A DNA stretch of 64,000 bases from Actinokineospora alba (GTDB taxonomy: Bacteria; Actinomycetota; Actinomycetes; Mycobacteriales; Pseudonocardiaceae): contig NZ_SNXU01000001.1 of the NCBI RefSeq assembly GCF_004362515.1, forward strand, positions 6,076,001 through 6,140,000, given 5' to 3'. The notes under the pieces were generated by a model that had not been told where the DNA came from, did no database searches, and worked only from the letters and a program-made list of their open reading frames with translations. Shown one piece after another: positions 52,204 to 62,377 of this stretch (the stretch's first letter is position 1; each line of letters starts with the position of its first letter). Position numbers and translations under genes: made by a program.

Positions 52204-55023
52204 CTAGGCCTGCTCGCGGAGCAACCGGATCAGCTGGGTCCGCGACCGGATCCCGAGCTTGCGGTAGAGCCGGGTCAGCGTCGCCTCCACCGTCTTCACG
52301 CTGACGAAGAGCCGGTCGGCGATCTCCCGGTTCGTGGCTCCCTCGGCCACCAGCTCCGTGATCCGCGATTCGCCGGTCGTCAGCGGCAGCGCGGTGGGCG
52401 GCGCGGTGTCCGAACCGTCGAGGCGGGAGCGCATCTGCTCGGTCTGGTCGATCCATGGCCGGGCGTGGGCACTCTGGAAGACCTCCGTGGCCGCGTCCAG
52501 GGCCGCGCGGGCGGGGGCGAAGCGGCGGCGGAGGCGTTCGGTCTTGGCCCGGGTCAGGTGGGTCTTGCCGACTTCCAGCGGCTGGCGCAGCTCCGCGAAC
52601 GCCGCTGTGGCGCGGTCGAGCAGGGCGATGGCGCCGTCGGAGTCGCCCCGCGCGACGAGCAGGTTGGCCTCGGCGCGGTCCAGGCGGGCGCGCACGCCGT
52701 CGGTGTGCGGCCTGCCGTCGATGGTGGCGCGGGCCTGGGACAGTATGCGCTCGGCGTCGTCGAGTTCGCCGGTGGCGACCAGGCCGATGACGAGGTCGCC
52801 ATGCCACCGCAGGATCGACGGGTTGCCCCCGGTCGGTTCGGATTCCGCGACCCGGCGCAGGGCGGCGACCGCCTGCGCGGGCTGGCCGGACCGCAGCAGG
52901 GCCTGACCGAGCACATGCAGGTGCCGCCGGACGAACACGCCGTCGGCCTCCTGCTCCGAGGCCCGGATGCCGCGTTCGGCGAGGAACTGGGCGCGGGCGA
53001 CGTTGCCGCCGGCGAGTTCGGCCTCCGCGCTGGCGTGCCAGCAGGGGCCGGGGCTCATCCTGGCCTCGCCCGCGATCCGCAGCGCGCGGTCGGCGTAGTT
53101 CAGCGCGTCGCGGCAGCGGCCCAGGCCGACCGAGACCTCCGACAGCGACCGCAGCACGTGCACGAGTTCCTCGGCCGCCCCGTGTTCGACCAGGGCGAGC
53201 ATGTCGAGCAGGTCGGAGCGGGCGTCGTCGAGGCGGTCGTCGAAGATCGCGAAGCGGGTGCCGATGTAGCGCGGCGAGAGGTGCGTCCAGCCGTCGACGT
53301 CGGGGGCAGGCAGTGCGAGGGCGGCGCCGAGTGCCGACCAGCTGTCGGGCCGGCCGACCACCCGGAACTGCAGGGCGATCGCGGCGGCGGCGAGCGCCTC
53401 GGTGTTGTGGTCGCCGACCTGCCGGGCCAGTTCGACCGCGCGCTCGGCGTCGGCGATCGCCTTGTCGGAGTCGGCGGCGACCATGGCCGCCCACGACTGC
53501 CAGAGGAACAGCAGGGCCTGGGACGCGGCGTCGTCGCCCGCGTCGGCGATGGCGGCGGCGAACATCTCGCGCATGCCGCCGAGCCCCTGTCCGGCGAGGT
53601 GGATCACCGCCATGCGCACCCGGACCCGCTGCAGCGGGCGGGCCTCGGCGGCCAGCAGGGCGCGGGCGGCGCGGTTGGCCTGCTCGGGCAGGCCTGCGTT
53701 GGCCGCGGCCTCGGTGGCCGCGACCAGCCAGTCCAGCCGCTGGCTGGCCAGGTCGGCGGGCGCGCGGTCGGCGGCGAGGAGGTACAGCTCGGCGGCCAGG
53801 TCCCGGGAGCCGCGGCGGATCGCGGTCTCGGCGGCGACGACGAGCGAGCGGGCCACCTGGGCGTCCGGCGCGGCCGAGGCGAGCGCCAGGTGGCGGTCGC
53901 GCTGGTCGTCGAAGGTGACCGCCTCGGCCAGTTGGCGGTGCGCCTCGGCGCGCTGCTCGGCGTCGGCGAGTTCGGCGACGATGGACGCGGCGGCGGGCGG
54001 GGTGAAGCGGATGTTCTCCTCGTCGGTGACGACGAGCCCGGCCTGCACGGCGTGGCGGATGTCGTGGCGGGCGTCGGCGCGGCCCGCGCGCAGCAGCAGC
54101 CGGATCGTCGGCCGGGTCGCCAGCGCGCACATCAGCAGGGTCTGCCGGACCCGGGGGGCCACCCCGGAGAGTCGTTCGTGCACCAGCGCGGCCACGCCGG
54201 GCGGCAGTGGCGCTGGCGCGCGCAGGCCGGTGCGCTCGGAGAACGCGCCCGCAAGGGTCAGCGCGAGGTAGGGGTTGCCCTCCGAGTCGGCGTGGATCGC
54301 CACGGCGGTGCGGGCGGGCAGACCGTAGGCGTCGAACAGCTCGGCGAGGTCGTCGGCGGTCAGCGGCGGCACCGGCAGCCGCAACAGCGGCCGCGGCGCG
54401 AGCAGGGCGGGCGGGACCGGCCGCGGGTCGGCGCCGTCGCCGTCCTCGGCGAGGTCGGTCGGCTCCTGGACGCGGCCGGCGACCACGACCCGCACCGCGC
54501 TGCCGGGCAGCCGCCGCGCGGCGTAGGCGAGGATGTCGGCGGAGGTGGCGTCGATCCACTGGACGTCGTCGAGCAGCACCAGGACCGGTGCGTCGGCGGC
54601 AAGGCCGAGCAGCAGTGAGTGCCAGGCCATGCGCAGCGCGGGCGATCCCTGCGGGTCGACCCGCTCGCCGCTCAGCACACCCTCGACCGCTCGGCGCTGG
54701 GGTTCGGGCAGGTCGGCCACGGCCGGACCGGGGACTTGGGCGAGCAGGTCGGCCAGGGCGGTGCCCGGGATCCACCGCTCGTTCTCCGCGCTGGTGGCCC
54801 GCAGGACCCGCCCCTGCGCGTCGGCCGCCACCTCGTCGAGCAGGGTGGTCTTGCCGATGCCGCTGGGCCCGGTGAGCAGCACCCCGCCGCCGTCAGCGAG
54901 ATGGCCTCGCAGGCTCCCCAATACCCGTGCCCGACCGACGATGCGCGCCGCCCGGTCCGCGGACGGGCGCACATCCGCGCTGGGACCTACCTCGCCGTCC
55001 ACAGCGAAGAGGATATGACGCAT
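52204..55023 (-). CDS. LAL-type LuxR regulator (large ATP-binding, MalT-like)
   Basis: A 939-residue regulator. An N-terminal ATPase carries Walker A LTGPSGIGKTT (50-60) and Walker B VLVLLDDVQWID. A long middle section of helical repeats (TPR-like, about 430-860) follows, and a LuxR helix-turn-helix ends the protein (TELVAEGATNREIADRL and the SVKTVEATLTRLYRKLGI segment). LAL proteins often switch on secondary-metabolite operons. The start is probably ATG 55023 (MRHILFAVDG); the open frame extends to 55227. It does not overlap neighbours. Confidence 0.92.
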   Translation of the reverse strand: MRHILFAVDGEVGPSADVRPSADRAARIVGRARVLGSLRGHLADGGGVLLTGPSGIGKTTLLDEVAADAQGRVLRATSAENERWIPGTALADLLAQVPGPAVADLPEPQRRAVEGVLSGERVDPQGSPALRMAWHSLLLGLAADAPVLVLLDDVQWIDATSADILAYAARRLPGSAVRVVVAGRVQEPTDLAEDGDGADPRPVPPALLAPRPLLRLPVPPLTADDLAELFDAYGLPARTAVAIHADSEGNPYLALTLAGAFSERTGLRAPAPLPPGVAALVHERLSGVAPRVRQTLLMCALATRPTIRLLLRAGRADARHDIRHAVQAGLVVTDEENIRFTPPAAASIVAELADAEQRAEAHRQLAEAVTFDDQRDRHLALASAAPDAQVARSLVVAAETAIRRGSRDLAAELYLLAADRAPADLASQRLDWLVAATEAAANAGLPEQANRAARALLAAEARPLQRVRVRMAVIHLAGQGLGGMREMFAAAIADAGDDAASQALLFLWQSWAAMVAADSDKAIADAERAVELARQVGDHNTEALAAAAIALQFRVVGRPDSWSALGAALALPAPDVDGWTHLSPRYIGTRFAIFDDRLDDARSDLLDMLALVEHGAAEELVHVLRSLSEVSVGLGRCRDALNYADRALRIAGEARMSPGPCWHASAEAELAGGNVARAQFLAERGIRASEQEADGVFVRRHLHVLGQALLRSGQPAQAVAALRRVAESEPTGGNPSILRWHGDLVIGLVATGELDDAERILSQARATIDGRPHTDGVRARLDRAEANLLVARGDSDGAIALLDRATAAFAELRQPLEVGKTHLTRAKTERLRRRFAPARAALDAATEVFQSAHARPWIDQTEQMRSRLDGSDTAPPTALPLTTGESRITELVAEGATNREIADRLFVSVKTVEATLTRLYRKLGIRSRTQLIRLLREQA

Positions 55024-55105
55024 CCGCTCGACACCGACGTTCGGGCATGCCGAGACGATCTCCACGCGGCCCTGGGCGGCCGCCGGGGTGTCCACGAAAG
55101 CGGCG

Positions 55106-55834
55106 CTACGCGGCGCGATGCCTGCCCGCGGGTCGGAGAAATCCTTGCCCTGGGCCACGTTCGGCGGGCCTGCGGTCGTCGAACCGCGCGGTGTCGGGAT
55201 ATTCCCCAGGCGTGCCAACGGCGTCACCCTTTCCGGGAGTCGGCGCGGCGGCGTCGCGGCGCACCAAGAGCAGCAGGCACAAGGCGAACACGAGCACGCC
55301 GTGCCCGCCCACGCGGGAGGCGGGGACGGCGCCTGCGAACAGGTCGTAGACCGAATAGCCCAGCAGCACCACGACGAAGCCCGCCAGCACCGGGATCAGC
55401 CCCGACGCCGCGCGCGGCCGCAGCGCGGCCCAGGCGAGCCCGATCCCGAGTGCGAGCGTCCACGCGGTGCTCTCGTTGACCAGGTGCCCGGCGAACGGCC
55501 CGGCGTGCCCGTGCCCGACATGCGCCATGGCCGTGTCGACGCCGACGATCTGCGCGACGGCGAGGGTCGACTGGGCGATGGCGACAACTCCCAGCCCGAC
55601 CCGCGGCCACACCCTGGTCGCGGCGGGCGCCGCGGCGAGGATGGCGTCGGTCAGGTCGGGCACCGCCACCGCTTCGCGCACGCGCAGCGATCGGGCCAGC
55701 GCCACGACGCCCGCCTGCCACTGCCGACAGGCCGCGCACTCGGCGAGGTGCCGGTCAGTGGCCTCGGCGGGCGCGGGCTCACCTTCGCCGTCGAGCCGTG
55801 CGGACACGGCTTCACGGCACGTCATACAGTCCAC
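55106..55834 (-). CDS. Zinc-finger anti-sigma factor (zf-HC2 + membrane domain)
   Basis: A 242-residue membrane protein. The N-terminal domain has the anti-sigma motif H-x3-C-x2-C (His29, Cys33, Cys36: HLAECAACRQW) plus CMTC near the start. It is followed by about five membrane helices (SGLIPVLAGFVVVLLGYSVYD among them). Divergent from an ECF sigma gene 64 bases away, which it presumably holds inactive. GTG 55834 gives MDCMTCREA, the family-typical start; ATG 55825 is an alternative. Confidence 0.85.
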   Translation of the reverse strand: MDCMTCREAVSARLDGEGEPAPAEATDRHLAECAACRQWQAGVVALARSLRVREAVAVPDLTDAILAAAPAATRVWPRVGLGVVAIAQSTLAVAQIVGVDTAMAHVGHGHAGPFAGHLVNESTAWTLALGIGLAWAALRPRAASGLIPVLAGFVVVLLGYSVYDLFAGAVPASRVGGHGVLVFALCLLLLVRRDAAAPTPGKGDAVGTPGEYPDTARFDDRRPAERGPGQGFLRPAGRHRAA

Positions 55835-55898
55835 ATCACAGTTGGTCGCCCATTCGGCCCTCGAAGTTCCCTCGACTTCCTCCGCTACGCTGCGCGTC

Positions 55899-56486
55899 GT
55901 GGGAGCACCAGAGGGCGACCAGGGCGACGGCCACGACGAACTGACGGTGTGCGCGCTCGCCGCCGGGGCGGGCGACCGGCGTGCCCTCGAGAGATTCGTC
56001 CACGCCACCCAGCGCGACGTCTGGCGGTTTCTCGCCCATCTGACCCGCGTCGACCTGGCCGACGACCTGACGCAGGAGACCTACCTTCGCGCCCTGCCGA
56101 GCCTCCCCCGTTTCGCGGGCAGGTCGACCGCCCGCACCTGGCTCTTCTCCATCGCCCGCCGTGTCGCGGTGGACAACGTGCGGTCCGCGCTGACCCGGCC
56201 CCGAGTGGCGGCGACCGACGACTGGGCCACCTCGGCGGAAACCCGGCACGCGTCGACGCATGAGGCGGCGGCGGGGTTCGAGGACATCGTGGAGCTGAAC
56301 CTGCTGTTGGCGGGCCTGTCGGACGACCGGCGGGAGGCACTGGTGCTGACCCAGGTGCTGGGCCTGTCCTACAGCGAGGTGGCGGAGATCAGCGGCTGTC
56401 CGGTAGGGACAGTCCGGTCGCGCATCGCCCGCGCCCGTGAGGATCTGCTGCGGGCGGACGGAACGCGCCGGACCTCCTCAGGCTGA
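55899..56486 (+). CDS. ECF RNA polymerase sigma factor
   Basis: A 195-residue sigma-70 family protein. Region 2 shows RRALERFVHATQRDVWRFL and DDLTQETYLRAL; region 4 shows RREALVLTQVLGLSYSEVAEI and CPVGTVRSRIARARED. GTG 55899 starts it. Divergent from the zinc-finger anti-sigma gene, so a self-regulated pair is likely. Its 3' end overlaps the convergent VWA gene by nine bases. The signal is not known. Confidence 0.92.
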   Translation: MGAPEGDQGDGHDELTVCALAAGAGDRRALERFVHATQRDVWRFLAHLTRVDLADDLTQETYLRALPSLPRFAGRSTARTWLFSIARRVAVDNVRSALTRPRVAATDDWATSAETRHASTHEAAAGFEDIVELNLLLAGLSDDRREALVLTQVLGLSYSEVAEISGCPVGTVRSRIARAREDLLRADGTRRTSSG

Positions 56487-57617
56487 GTCCGAGTCCCAGC
56501 GGCTGAGGTCCTCCCGGCGCAGCGCGGCGGCGAGCAGGTCGCCGAAGCGGTCCGGGGTGCAGGCGAAGGCGGGCACCCCCAGCGCGGCGAAAGCGGCCGC
56601 GTTGTCGTGGTCGTACGACGGCGCACCCGAGTCGGCCAGCGCCAGCAGCGCGACCAGCTGCACGCCGGACTCGACGATCATCCGGACCCGGGTCAGCATC
56701 TCCTCGCGGTTGCCGCCCTCGTACAGGTCGCTCACCAGGACCATCAAGGTGTCCTCGGGCTTGGTGATCAGCCCCTGGCTGTAGGCGAGTGCCCGGTTGA
56801 TGTCGGTCCCACCGCCGAGCTGGGTGCCGAACAGGACGTCGACCGGATCGTCGAGCAGGTCCGACAGGTCGACCACCGCGGTGTCGAACGCGATCAGCCG
56901 GGTGCGCAGGGCCCGCATCGACGCCAGCACCGCGCCGAAAAGGCTTGCGTACACCACGGATTCGGCCATCGAGCCGGACTGGTCGATCGCGAGGATGACG
57001 TCGCGCTGGATGCTCTTGTTGCGCCGCCCGTACCCGACAAGCCGTTCCGGCACGACCGTGCGCAGCTCGGGCGAGTAGTTGCGCAGGTTGGCGTGGACCG
57101 TCTTGCCCCAGTCGATATCCGCGTGCCGGGGCCGCGCGCTGCGGGCCGCACGGTCGAGCGCCCCGCGCACGGCCGCGCGAGTCGGTTCACCCAGCCTGCT
57201 TTCCAAGTCGTCGACAACTTTCCGCACGACATCGCGCGCCGTTTCCTTGGTGCGCTCGGGCATCACGGAGTTGAGCGACAGCAGCGTCCCCACCAAGTGG
57301 ACGTCCGGCTCGACCGCGGACAGCAGCTCCGGTTCGAGCAGCAGCCGTTTGAGGCCCAGCCGGTCGACGGCGTCGCGCTGCATCACCTGCACGATGGAAC
57401 TCGGGAAGTACGCGCGGATATCGCCCAGCCACCGGGCGACCCGCGGCGCGGACGCGCCCAGTCCGGCCGAGCGCGGCGCGCCCGATTCCGGCTCGGGCTG
57501 GTACAGGGCGGCCAGCACACCGTCCATTTTGGAGTCTTCGGCATCCAGGCCGACGCCGGTGCCGTCCTCGTCGCCGCCGAGGACCAAGCGCCAGCGCCGC
57601 AGGCGTTCGTCGTTCAT
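56478..57617 (-). CDS. VWA-domain protein of a MoxR operon
   Basis: A 379-residue protein. The N-terminal 200 residues are helical and Arg-rich; the VWA domain has an intact MIDAS (DQSGSM at 212-217; the later GGGTDINRA and DLYEGG supply the other ligands). VWA partners of MoxR ATPases help remodel or metallate target proteins. ATG 57617 overlaps the DUF5682 stop (ATGA), so it is co-translated with the rest of the operon. Confidence 0.9.
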   Translation of the reverse strand: MNDERLRRWRLVLGGDEDGTGVGLDAEDSKMDGVLAALYQPEPESGAPRSAGLGASAPRVARWLGDIRAYFPSSIVQVMQRDAVDRLGLKRLLLEPELLSAVEPDVHLVGTLLSLNSVMPERTKETARDVVRKVVDDLESRLGEPTRAAVRGALDRAARSARPRHADIDWGKTVHANLRNYSPELRTVVPERLVGYGRRNKSIQRDVILAIDQSGSMAESVVYASLFGAVLASMRALRTRLIAFDTAVVDLSDLLDDPVDVLFGTQLGGGTDINRALAYSQGLITKPEDTLMVLVSDLYEGGNREEMLTRVRMIVESGVQLVALLALADSGAPSYDHDNAAAFAALGVPAFACTPDRFGDLLAAALRREDLSRWDSDSA

Positions 57618-59791
57618 CGCACCCCCAGCAGCGTCGCGAGCACCGGCACGGCGGCCGCCGCCCGCTCTTCGTCGATCTCCGCCACCACCTCGGGAACACC
57701 CGAGCCGCGCCGGGCCGCCCGTTCGCCGATCGTGCGCCGCTCCGGGCCGGCGAACGCGCCGAAAGTGCGCCGCAGCAACGGAAGTACCTGGGCGAACTGG
57801 TCGCCGGCGATACCCGCGAGCCAGCGGTCGAGGACGTCGAGGAGCGTGTCGTCGTGGATCAGCAGCAGGGCACCGCCCGCGAAGAAGCCCTCGATGTAGG
57901 CGGCGGCCGCGGCGGGCGCGACACCGGCGGTCAGCTCCCGGCCCAGGCGCAGCGCGACCTCACCGGTGGCCACGCGGTCGGCGTCGTGCAGCAGCCGGGT
58001 GACCCGGCCCGCGAGCAGGGGCGGCGCGGAGTCGCGGGCGGCGACCGCCGCGAGCGCGTCGAGCCATTGGCCGGTCGCGGTCTCGCCGAGCAGGCCGGTG
58101 GCCTCGTGCACGCCGTCGACCAGCGCGCACAGCTCCTCGGCGGCTTGGTCGTCGAGGCCGTGCGCGGCGCGCGGCAGGCCCGCGCAGACCCTGGTCAGGA
58201 TGCGTTCGCTGACCGCGGTCAGCGCGGCCGTGTCGGTGCCCCGGACGTCGCCGTAGCGCGCGGCGCGGGCCAGCGGCGGGAGCGCGCCCATGAGCGCGGC
58301 GGCGTCCGCGTCGGCGGCGGCGCGGGTGTCGAGGGCCGCGAGCGCTTCGGGCAGGGCATCGGCGAGGTCGGCGAGCAGGCAGTCCTCGATGGCCCCGGTG
58401 ATCTCCGGCAGCGAGGACTCTGCCGTGGTCCGCGACCGCACCACGGAGGTAGCGGCGGCGACCACCGACGTGCCGTGCACCCCGGCCGCGACGAGGTCGA
58501 CCTCGAAGGCGGGTTCCCAGGCCAGCGACCACGTCTCGCGGAACGTGCCCTTGGAGCGGCGGGCGGAGATCGCCGGGACACCCCAGTCGATGCCGAGGAC
58601 CCGCAGCCGGTGCAGCAGCTTGGAGCGCTCGGCGCCGTTGGTGTCGCGCAGGTCCAGATCGAGTTCGCGTTCCTGCGGGTCGCGCTTGAGCCGCAGCCTG
58701 CGGGCCTGGGCGGTGAGGTCGGCGGCGACCGGCGCCTGCGGGGTGCCCTCGGGCACCTCCCCCAGCCGCTCCCCCACGACCAGCCGTCTGGTGACGAGGT
58801 CCAGTTGCAGCTCGTCGCCGCCGCAGAGGACCGCCCGGGTGGCCTCGGTGACCTCGGAGAGCCCGGCGACGGCCCGGCCGCGCAGCGCGGCGAGGGTGTC
58901 GGCCAGCCGGACCGCCTCGATCACATGGGCGCTCGACACCGGCAGGTCCTCGGTGCGCAGCACCCTGGCCACATCCGTCAGCCACCGGGCGGTGATGTGG
59001 TCGGTCGCGGTGAACAGGTGGTGGTACCAGCCGGGTGAGGTGATGCCAGCGCCGTAGCCGCTGGTGGTGGCGAGCCTGCTGTGCGTCCACGGCACCCAGG
59101 TGCACGCGACCTTGCGCTTCGGGAGTCCTTTGAGGATCCGCTGGTCGTGCGCGGCGGGCGGGAAGGGCTGGCGCAGCGCCGGGACGTGCCAGGCACCGCA
59201 GACGACGGCGATCCGCTCGTGACCGTCCTTTTGCGACTTGCGGATGACCTGGCGCATGTACGCCTCACGCTGCCGCTCGCGTTCGTCGGTGTCCTGATGC
59301 TCCTCGCGCAGCGCGCCCATCGCCTCGGCGATCACCTCGAACGGCGGCTCGCCGTGGCGGCCGTGTTCGATCATCTCGTCCCACCAGCGCTCGGCGTCGT
59401 CGTAGCCCGCCAACTGGGCCAGCGTCCCGAGCGGGTCCTCCGTGCGACCACGGCAGCGGGTGGGTTCGGCGGCGAACTGGTGGGCGGCGGGCAGGTCGCA
59501 GAAGCGCACCGGGACACCGGCCTCGACCGCGTAGCGGATCGCCTGCCATTCCGGGCTGAACACGGCGAACGGCCAGAACGCTGCGCGCGCCGCGTCGTCT
59601 GCGGCGTAGGCCAGCAGCGCGACCGGCGGCACCATGGTGTCATCGGCCGCCCACGACACCAGGGCGTCGGCCTCCGGCGGCCCTTCGATGAGCACGAGGT
59701 CCGGGGCCAGGTCGGCGAGCGCGCGCACCACGGCGCGGGCGGAACCCGGGCCGTGGTGGCGGATGCCGAGAAGGGTGACCGCTTCGGTCAT
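57614..59791 (-). CDS. DUF5682 family protein
   Basis: A 725-residue protein starting TEAVTLLGIRHHGPGSARAV, with LVLIEGPPEADALVSW soon after. A middle segment, RIAVVCGAWHVPALR, and a helical C-terminal half follow. The opening resembles EreA/ChaN-like (TIKI-like) metal-binding folds, where HH and GPPE residues could be catalytic, but the family is uncharacterised. ATG 59791 overlaps the MoxR stop. Found in actinobacteria next to MoxR and VWA genes. Confidence 0.83.
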   Translation of the reverse strand: MTEAVTLLGIRHHGPGSARAVVRALADLAPDLVLIEGPPEADALVSWAADDTMVPPVALLAYAADDAARAAFWPFAVFSPEWQAIRYAVEAGVPVRFCDLPAAHQFAAEPTRCRGRTEDPLGTLAQLAGYDDAERWWDEMIEHGRHGEPPFEVIAEAMGALREEHQDTDERERQREAYMRQVIRKSQKDGHERIAVVCGAWHVPALRQPFPPAAHDQRILKGLPKRKVACTWVPWTHSRLATTSGYGAGITSPGWYHHLFTATDHITARWLTDVARVLRTEDLPVSSAHVIEAVRLADTLAALRGRAVAGLSEVTEATRAVLCGGDELQLDLVTRRLVVGERLGEVPEGTPQAPVAADLTAQARRLRLKRDPQERELDLDLRDTNGAERSKLLHRLRVLGIDWGVPAISARRSKGTFRETWSLAWEPAFEVDLVAAGVHGTSVVAAATSVVRSRTTAESSLPEITGAIEDCLLADLADALPEALAALDTRAAADADAAALMGALPPLARAARYGDVRGTDTAALTAVSERILTRVCAGLPRAAHGLDDQAAEELCALVDGVHEATGLLGETATGQWLDALAAVAARDSAPPLLAGRVTRLLHDADRVATGEVALRLGRELTAGVAPAAAAAYIEGFFAGGALLLIHDDTLLDVLDRWLAGIAGDQFAQVLPLLRRTFGAFAGPERRTIGERAARRGSGVPEVVAEIDEERAAAAVPVLATLLGVR

Positions 59792-60873
59792 CCGCTCAGC
59801 TCCCGGCACGCCCGGTAGAAGTCCGACCAGCCGTCGCGCTCACGCACGACCGTCTCCAGGTACTCCATCCACACGACCCGGTCGGCGGACGGGTCTTTCA
59901 CCACCGCGCCAAGGATTCCGGCCGCCACGTCGTGCGGCCGCAGCACCCCGTCGCCGAAGTGCGCGGCGAGCGCGACACCGCCGGTGAGCACGCTGATCGC
60001 CTCCGCGGTGGACAGAGTGCCCGACGGGGACTTCACCGCGATCCGCCCGTCCTCGGTGCGCCCGGCGCGCAGCTCGCGGAACACGGTGACCACGCGGCGG
60101 ATCTCGGCCAGGCCCGCACTGTCGGCGGGCAGCGCGAGCGAGGCGCCGAGATCGCTGACCCGACGGGTGACGATCTCCACCTCGGCCTCCGCGGTGTCCG
60201 GCAGCGGCAGGACGACGGTGTTGAACCGCCTGCGCAGCGCGCTGGACAGCTCGTTGACGCCCTTGTCGCGGTTGTTGGCGGTGGCGATGACGTTGAAACC
60301 GGGGCGGGCCTGCGCCTCGGACTCCAGCTCCGGGATCGGCAGGGTCTTCTCGGACAGGATGGTGATGAGGCTGTCCTGCACGTCGGCGGGGATGCGGGTC
60401 AGCTCCTCGACCCGGGCGAGCCTGCCCTCCCGCATCGCGCGCAGCACCGGGCTGGGCACGAGCGCCTGCTCGCTGGGACCTTCGGCGATGAGCCGGGCGT
60501 AGTTCCAGCCGTAGCGGATGGCTTCCTCCGCGGTGCCCGCCGTGCCCTGGACCAGCAGCGTCGAGTCCCCGCTGATCGCGGCGGCGAGGTGTTCGGACAC
60601 CCAGGTCTTCGCCGTTCCCGGCACGCCCAGCAGCAGGAGCGCGCGGTCGGTGGCGAGGGTGGCGATCGCGACCTCGATAAGCCTGCGCGGGCCGATGTAC
60701 TTGGGGGTGATCACGGTGCCGTCGGGCAGGGTCGTGCCCAGCAGGTAGTTCAGCACCGCCCACGGCGAGAGCCGCCACGAGGGCGGCCGCTGCCGGTCGT
60801 CGTGCTCGGCCAGCGCGGCCAACTCGGCGGCGTGGGCCTGCTCGGCGTGCGGGCGCAGCACGGTCTCGGTCAT
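59788..60873 (-). CDS. MoxR-type AAA+ ATPase
   Basis: A 361-residue AAA+ protein: Walker A GVPGTAKT (83-90), a Walker B-like RVEELTRIP, sensor 1 in NVIATANNRDKGVN, and an arginine finger in SSALRRRFN. MoxR proteins act as chaperones with VWA partners. ATG 60873 has GAGAGGG upstream. An 85-base gap separates it from DUF5691, the only break in the operon. Confidence 0.92.
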   Translation of the reverse strand: MTETVLRPHAEQAHAAELAALAEHDDRQRPPSWRLSPWAVLNYLLGTTLPDGTVITPKYIGPRRLIEVAIATLATDRALLLLGVPGTAKTWVSEHLAAAISGDSTLLVQGTAGTAEEAIRYGWNYARLIAEGPSEQALVPSPVLRAMREGRLARVEELTRIPADVQDSLITILSEKTLPIPELESEAQARPGFNVIATANNRDKGVNELSSALRRRFNTVVLPLPDTAEAEVEIVTRRVSDLGASLALPADSAGLAEIRRVVTVFRELRAGRTEDGRIAVKSPSGTLSTAEAISVLTGGVALAAHFGDGVLRPHDVAAGILGAVVKDPSADRVVWMEYLETVVRERDGWSDFYRACRELSG

Positions 60874-60958
60874 CGCTCATCCCTCTCACTGCGGCAGATC
60901 AGGGTGGTCATGGCGGCGTATGGCGGCGCAACGCTCGCGTGGCCGATGGGAGCCGGCT

Positions 60959-62377
60959 TCATCGCAGCTCCTCCGCCATCTCCCGGCGGAACACCAGCGT
61001 CTCGGACAGGTGCCGCCGCCAGGCGGGGGCGTCCGGGGGCAGCGGCTCGACGGCGACCCGGTGGCGCAGGCACTCGGCGGGCACCGTGCGGGCGATCATT
61101 CCCGCCGCCCTGGCGACGGCCCGGTGGTCGGTGTGGCCCGCCAACCAGTCCAGGAGGGCGTTTCCCAGGTCGACGGGCCAGGGGGCGGGTAGCGCCACCA
61201 CAAGTTCGGCGAGATCGGCGGACTTGCGAGCGCCACCGAGCTCGGCGACCGTGCGGGCCCGCTCGGCGGCGGGCAGCACGTTCACCAACGCGGCGGTCTC
61301 CGGGGTGGTGAGGTCGTCGGTGGTGAGCAATGCCCGAGCCCAGGCGACGTCGCGCTGACGGGCGGCGGCGGCGGCCCACGCCTCGAGCAGGATGCCCGGA
61401 TCGCAGCCCTGGACGGGCATCCCCAACAGGTCGGCCGGGTTCCGCTCCCACCCGGCGAGTGGGGCGGCGGCCACGATGTGCCGCAGCCAGGCCGTGCGCT
61501 GCCCACCCCGCGCGGGGGCGGCGGGGACGCCGTCGCGCGCCATGCTGTCGTCGCGGGTGGTCGGGAGGCGGACGGTGATCGTCGCGTCGGCCACCGTCAC
61601 CAGGGCCCGCAGGCGCTCGGCCATCCGGGCGGCGAACGCCGACGCGGGTCTGCCTGCCAGAATGTCGGCGGCGAGCGCCCGGACCTCCTGGGCCCGATCG
61701 TCCAGGGCGGCTTCGAGGAAGTCGTCCCCGACCAGGTCCCGGACGGCGCGCAGGAACCGCACCCGATTCGCGGCGGGCTCGGCCGACCAGTCGCGGGCCA
61801 GCGCCTCGCCCGCGGCGGCCGGATCGGCGGCGAACGTCTCGCGCAGCCACCGGACCCGTTGGTCGGTGTCGCCGTAGCGCCACACGTCGGCGATGTCGGA
61901 CCGGTGGTCGGCCAGGTAGCTCCACTCGGGATTGAGCGCGCCCAGCCAGCCACCGCGCGCACCGGCGACCTCGGCGAACGGCGAGCGCAGGGCGTGCCGG
62001 GTCCGGGCCAGCTCGGCCAAGATCGGCAGCCGCTCCGGCGGCAGCCGCAGGTCGGTGCGGCGCACCAGGTCCAGCCAGTCACCGAGCAGGTCGGTGTGGT
62101 CGCCGCTGAGCATCCGGTCGAGCCGCCGCCTCGCCACGGCGGGGATGACGGCCCGACTGTCCTCAGCCGCCGCCTGCACCGGCAGGCCACCGGTCTCCGG
62201 CACCCGACCCGCCCGCCGGTAGCCGGCCATGAGCGCGGCGGCCGTCAGCAGCCGGGTCGCTGGGTCTTCGTTCTCGGGCACCAAGGCCCGCACGGATTCC
62301 GGCAACCCTTCGGTGTGCACCACCCGCCGCCGCGTCCCCAGCAGCGCGGCGGCCACCAACTCATCCCACCCGCTCAC
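60959..62377 (-). CDS. DUF5691 family protein
   Basis: A 472-residue protein, almost entirely helical with repeat-like segments (DDRAQEVRALAADIL resembles a HEAT unit), so probably a scaffold. The start is GTG 62377 (SGWDELVAAALLGT); GTGA overlaps the SWIM gene stop. It occurs in bacteria beside SWIM and MoxR genes. No catalytic motif is seen. Confidence 0.82.
   Translation of the reverse strand: MSGWDELVAAALLGTRRRVVHTEGLPESVRALVPENEDPATRLLTAAALMAGYRRAGRVPETGGLPVQAAAEDSRAVIPAVARRRLDRMLSGDHTDLLGDWLDLVRRTDLRLPPERLPILAELARTRHALRSPFAEVAGARGGWLGALNPEWSYLADHRSDIADVWRYGDTDQRVRWLRETFAADPAAAGEALARDWSAEPAANRVRFLRAVRDLVGDDFLEAALDDRAQEVRALAADILAGRPASAFAARMAERLRALVTVADATITVRLPTTRDDSMARDGVPAAPARGGQRTAWLRHIVAAAPLAGWERNPADLLGMPVQGCDPGILLEAWAAAAARQRDVAWARALLTTDDLTTPETAALVNVLPAAERARTVAELGGARKSADLAELVVALPAPWPVDLGNALLDWLAGHTDHRAVARAAGMIARTVPAECLRHRVAVEPLPPDAPAWRRHLSETLVFRREMAEELR

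Noticed and set aside
52180..54618. 812-residue plus-strand frame opposite the LAL regulator
   Set aside because: Low-complexity sequence without motifs; the minus strand carries the Walker and LuxR motifs.
52103..54775. 890-residue minus-strand frame overlapping the LAL gene
   Set aside because: Another frame of the same DNA with Arg/Pro-rich composition and no conserved motif.
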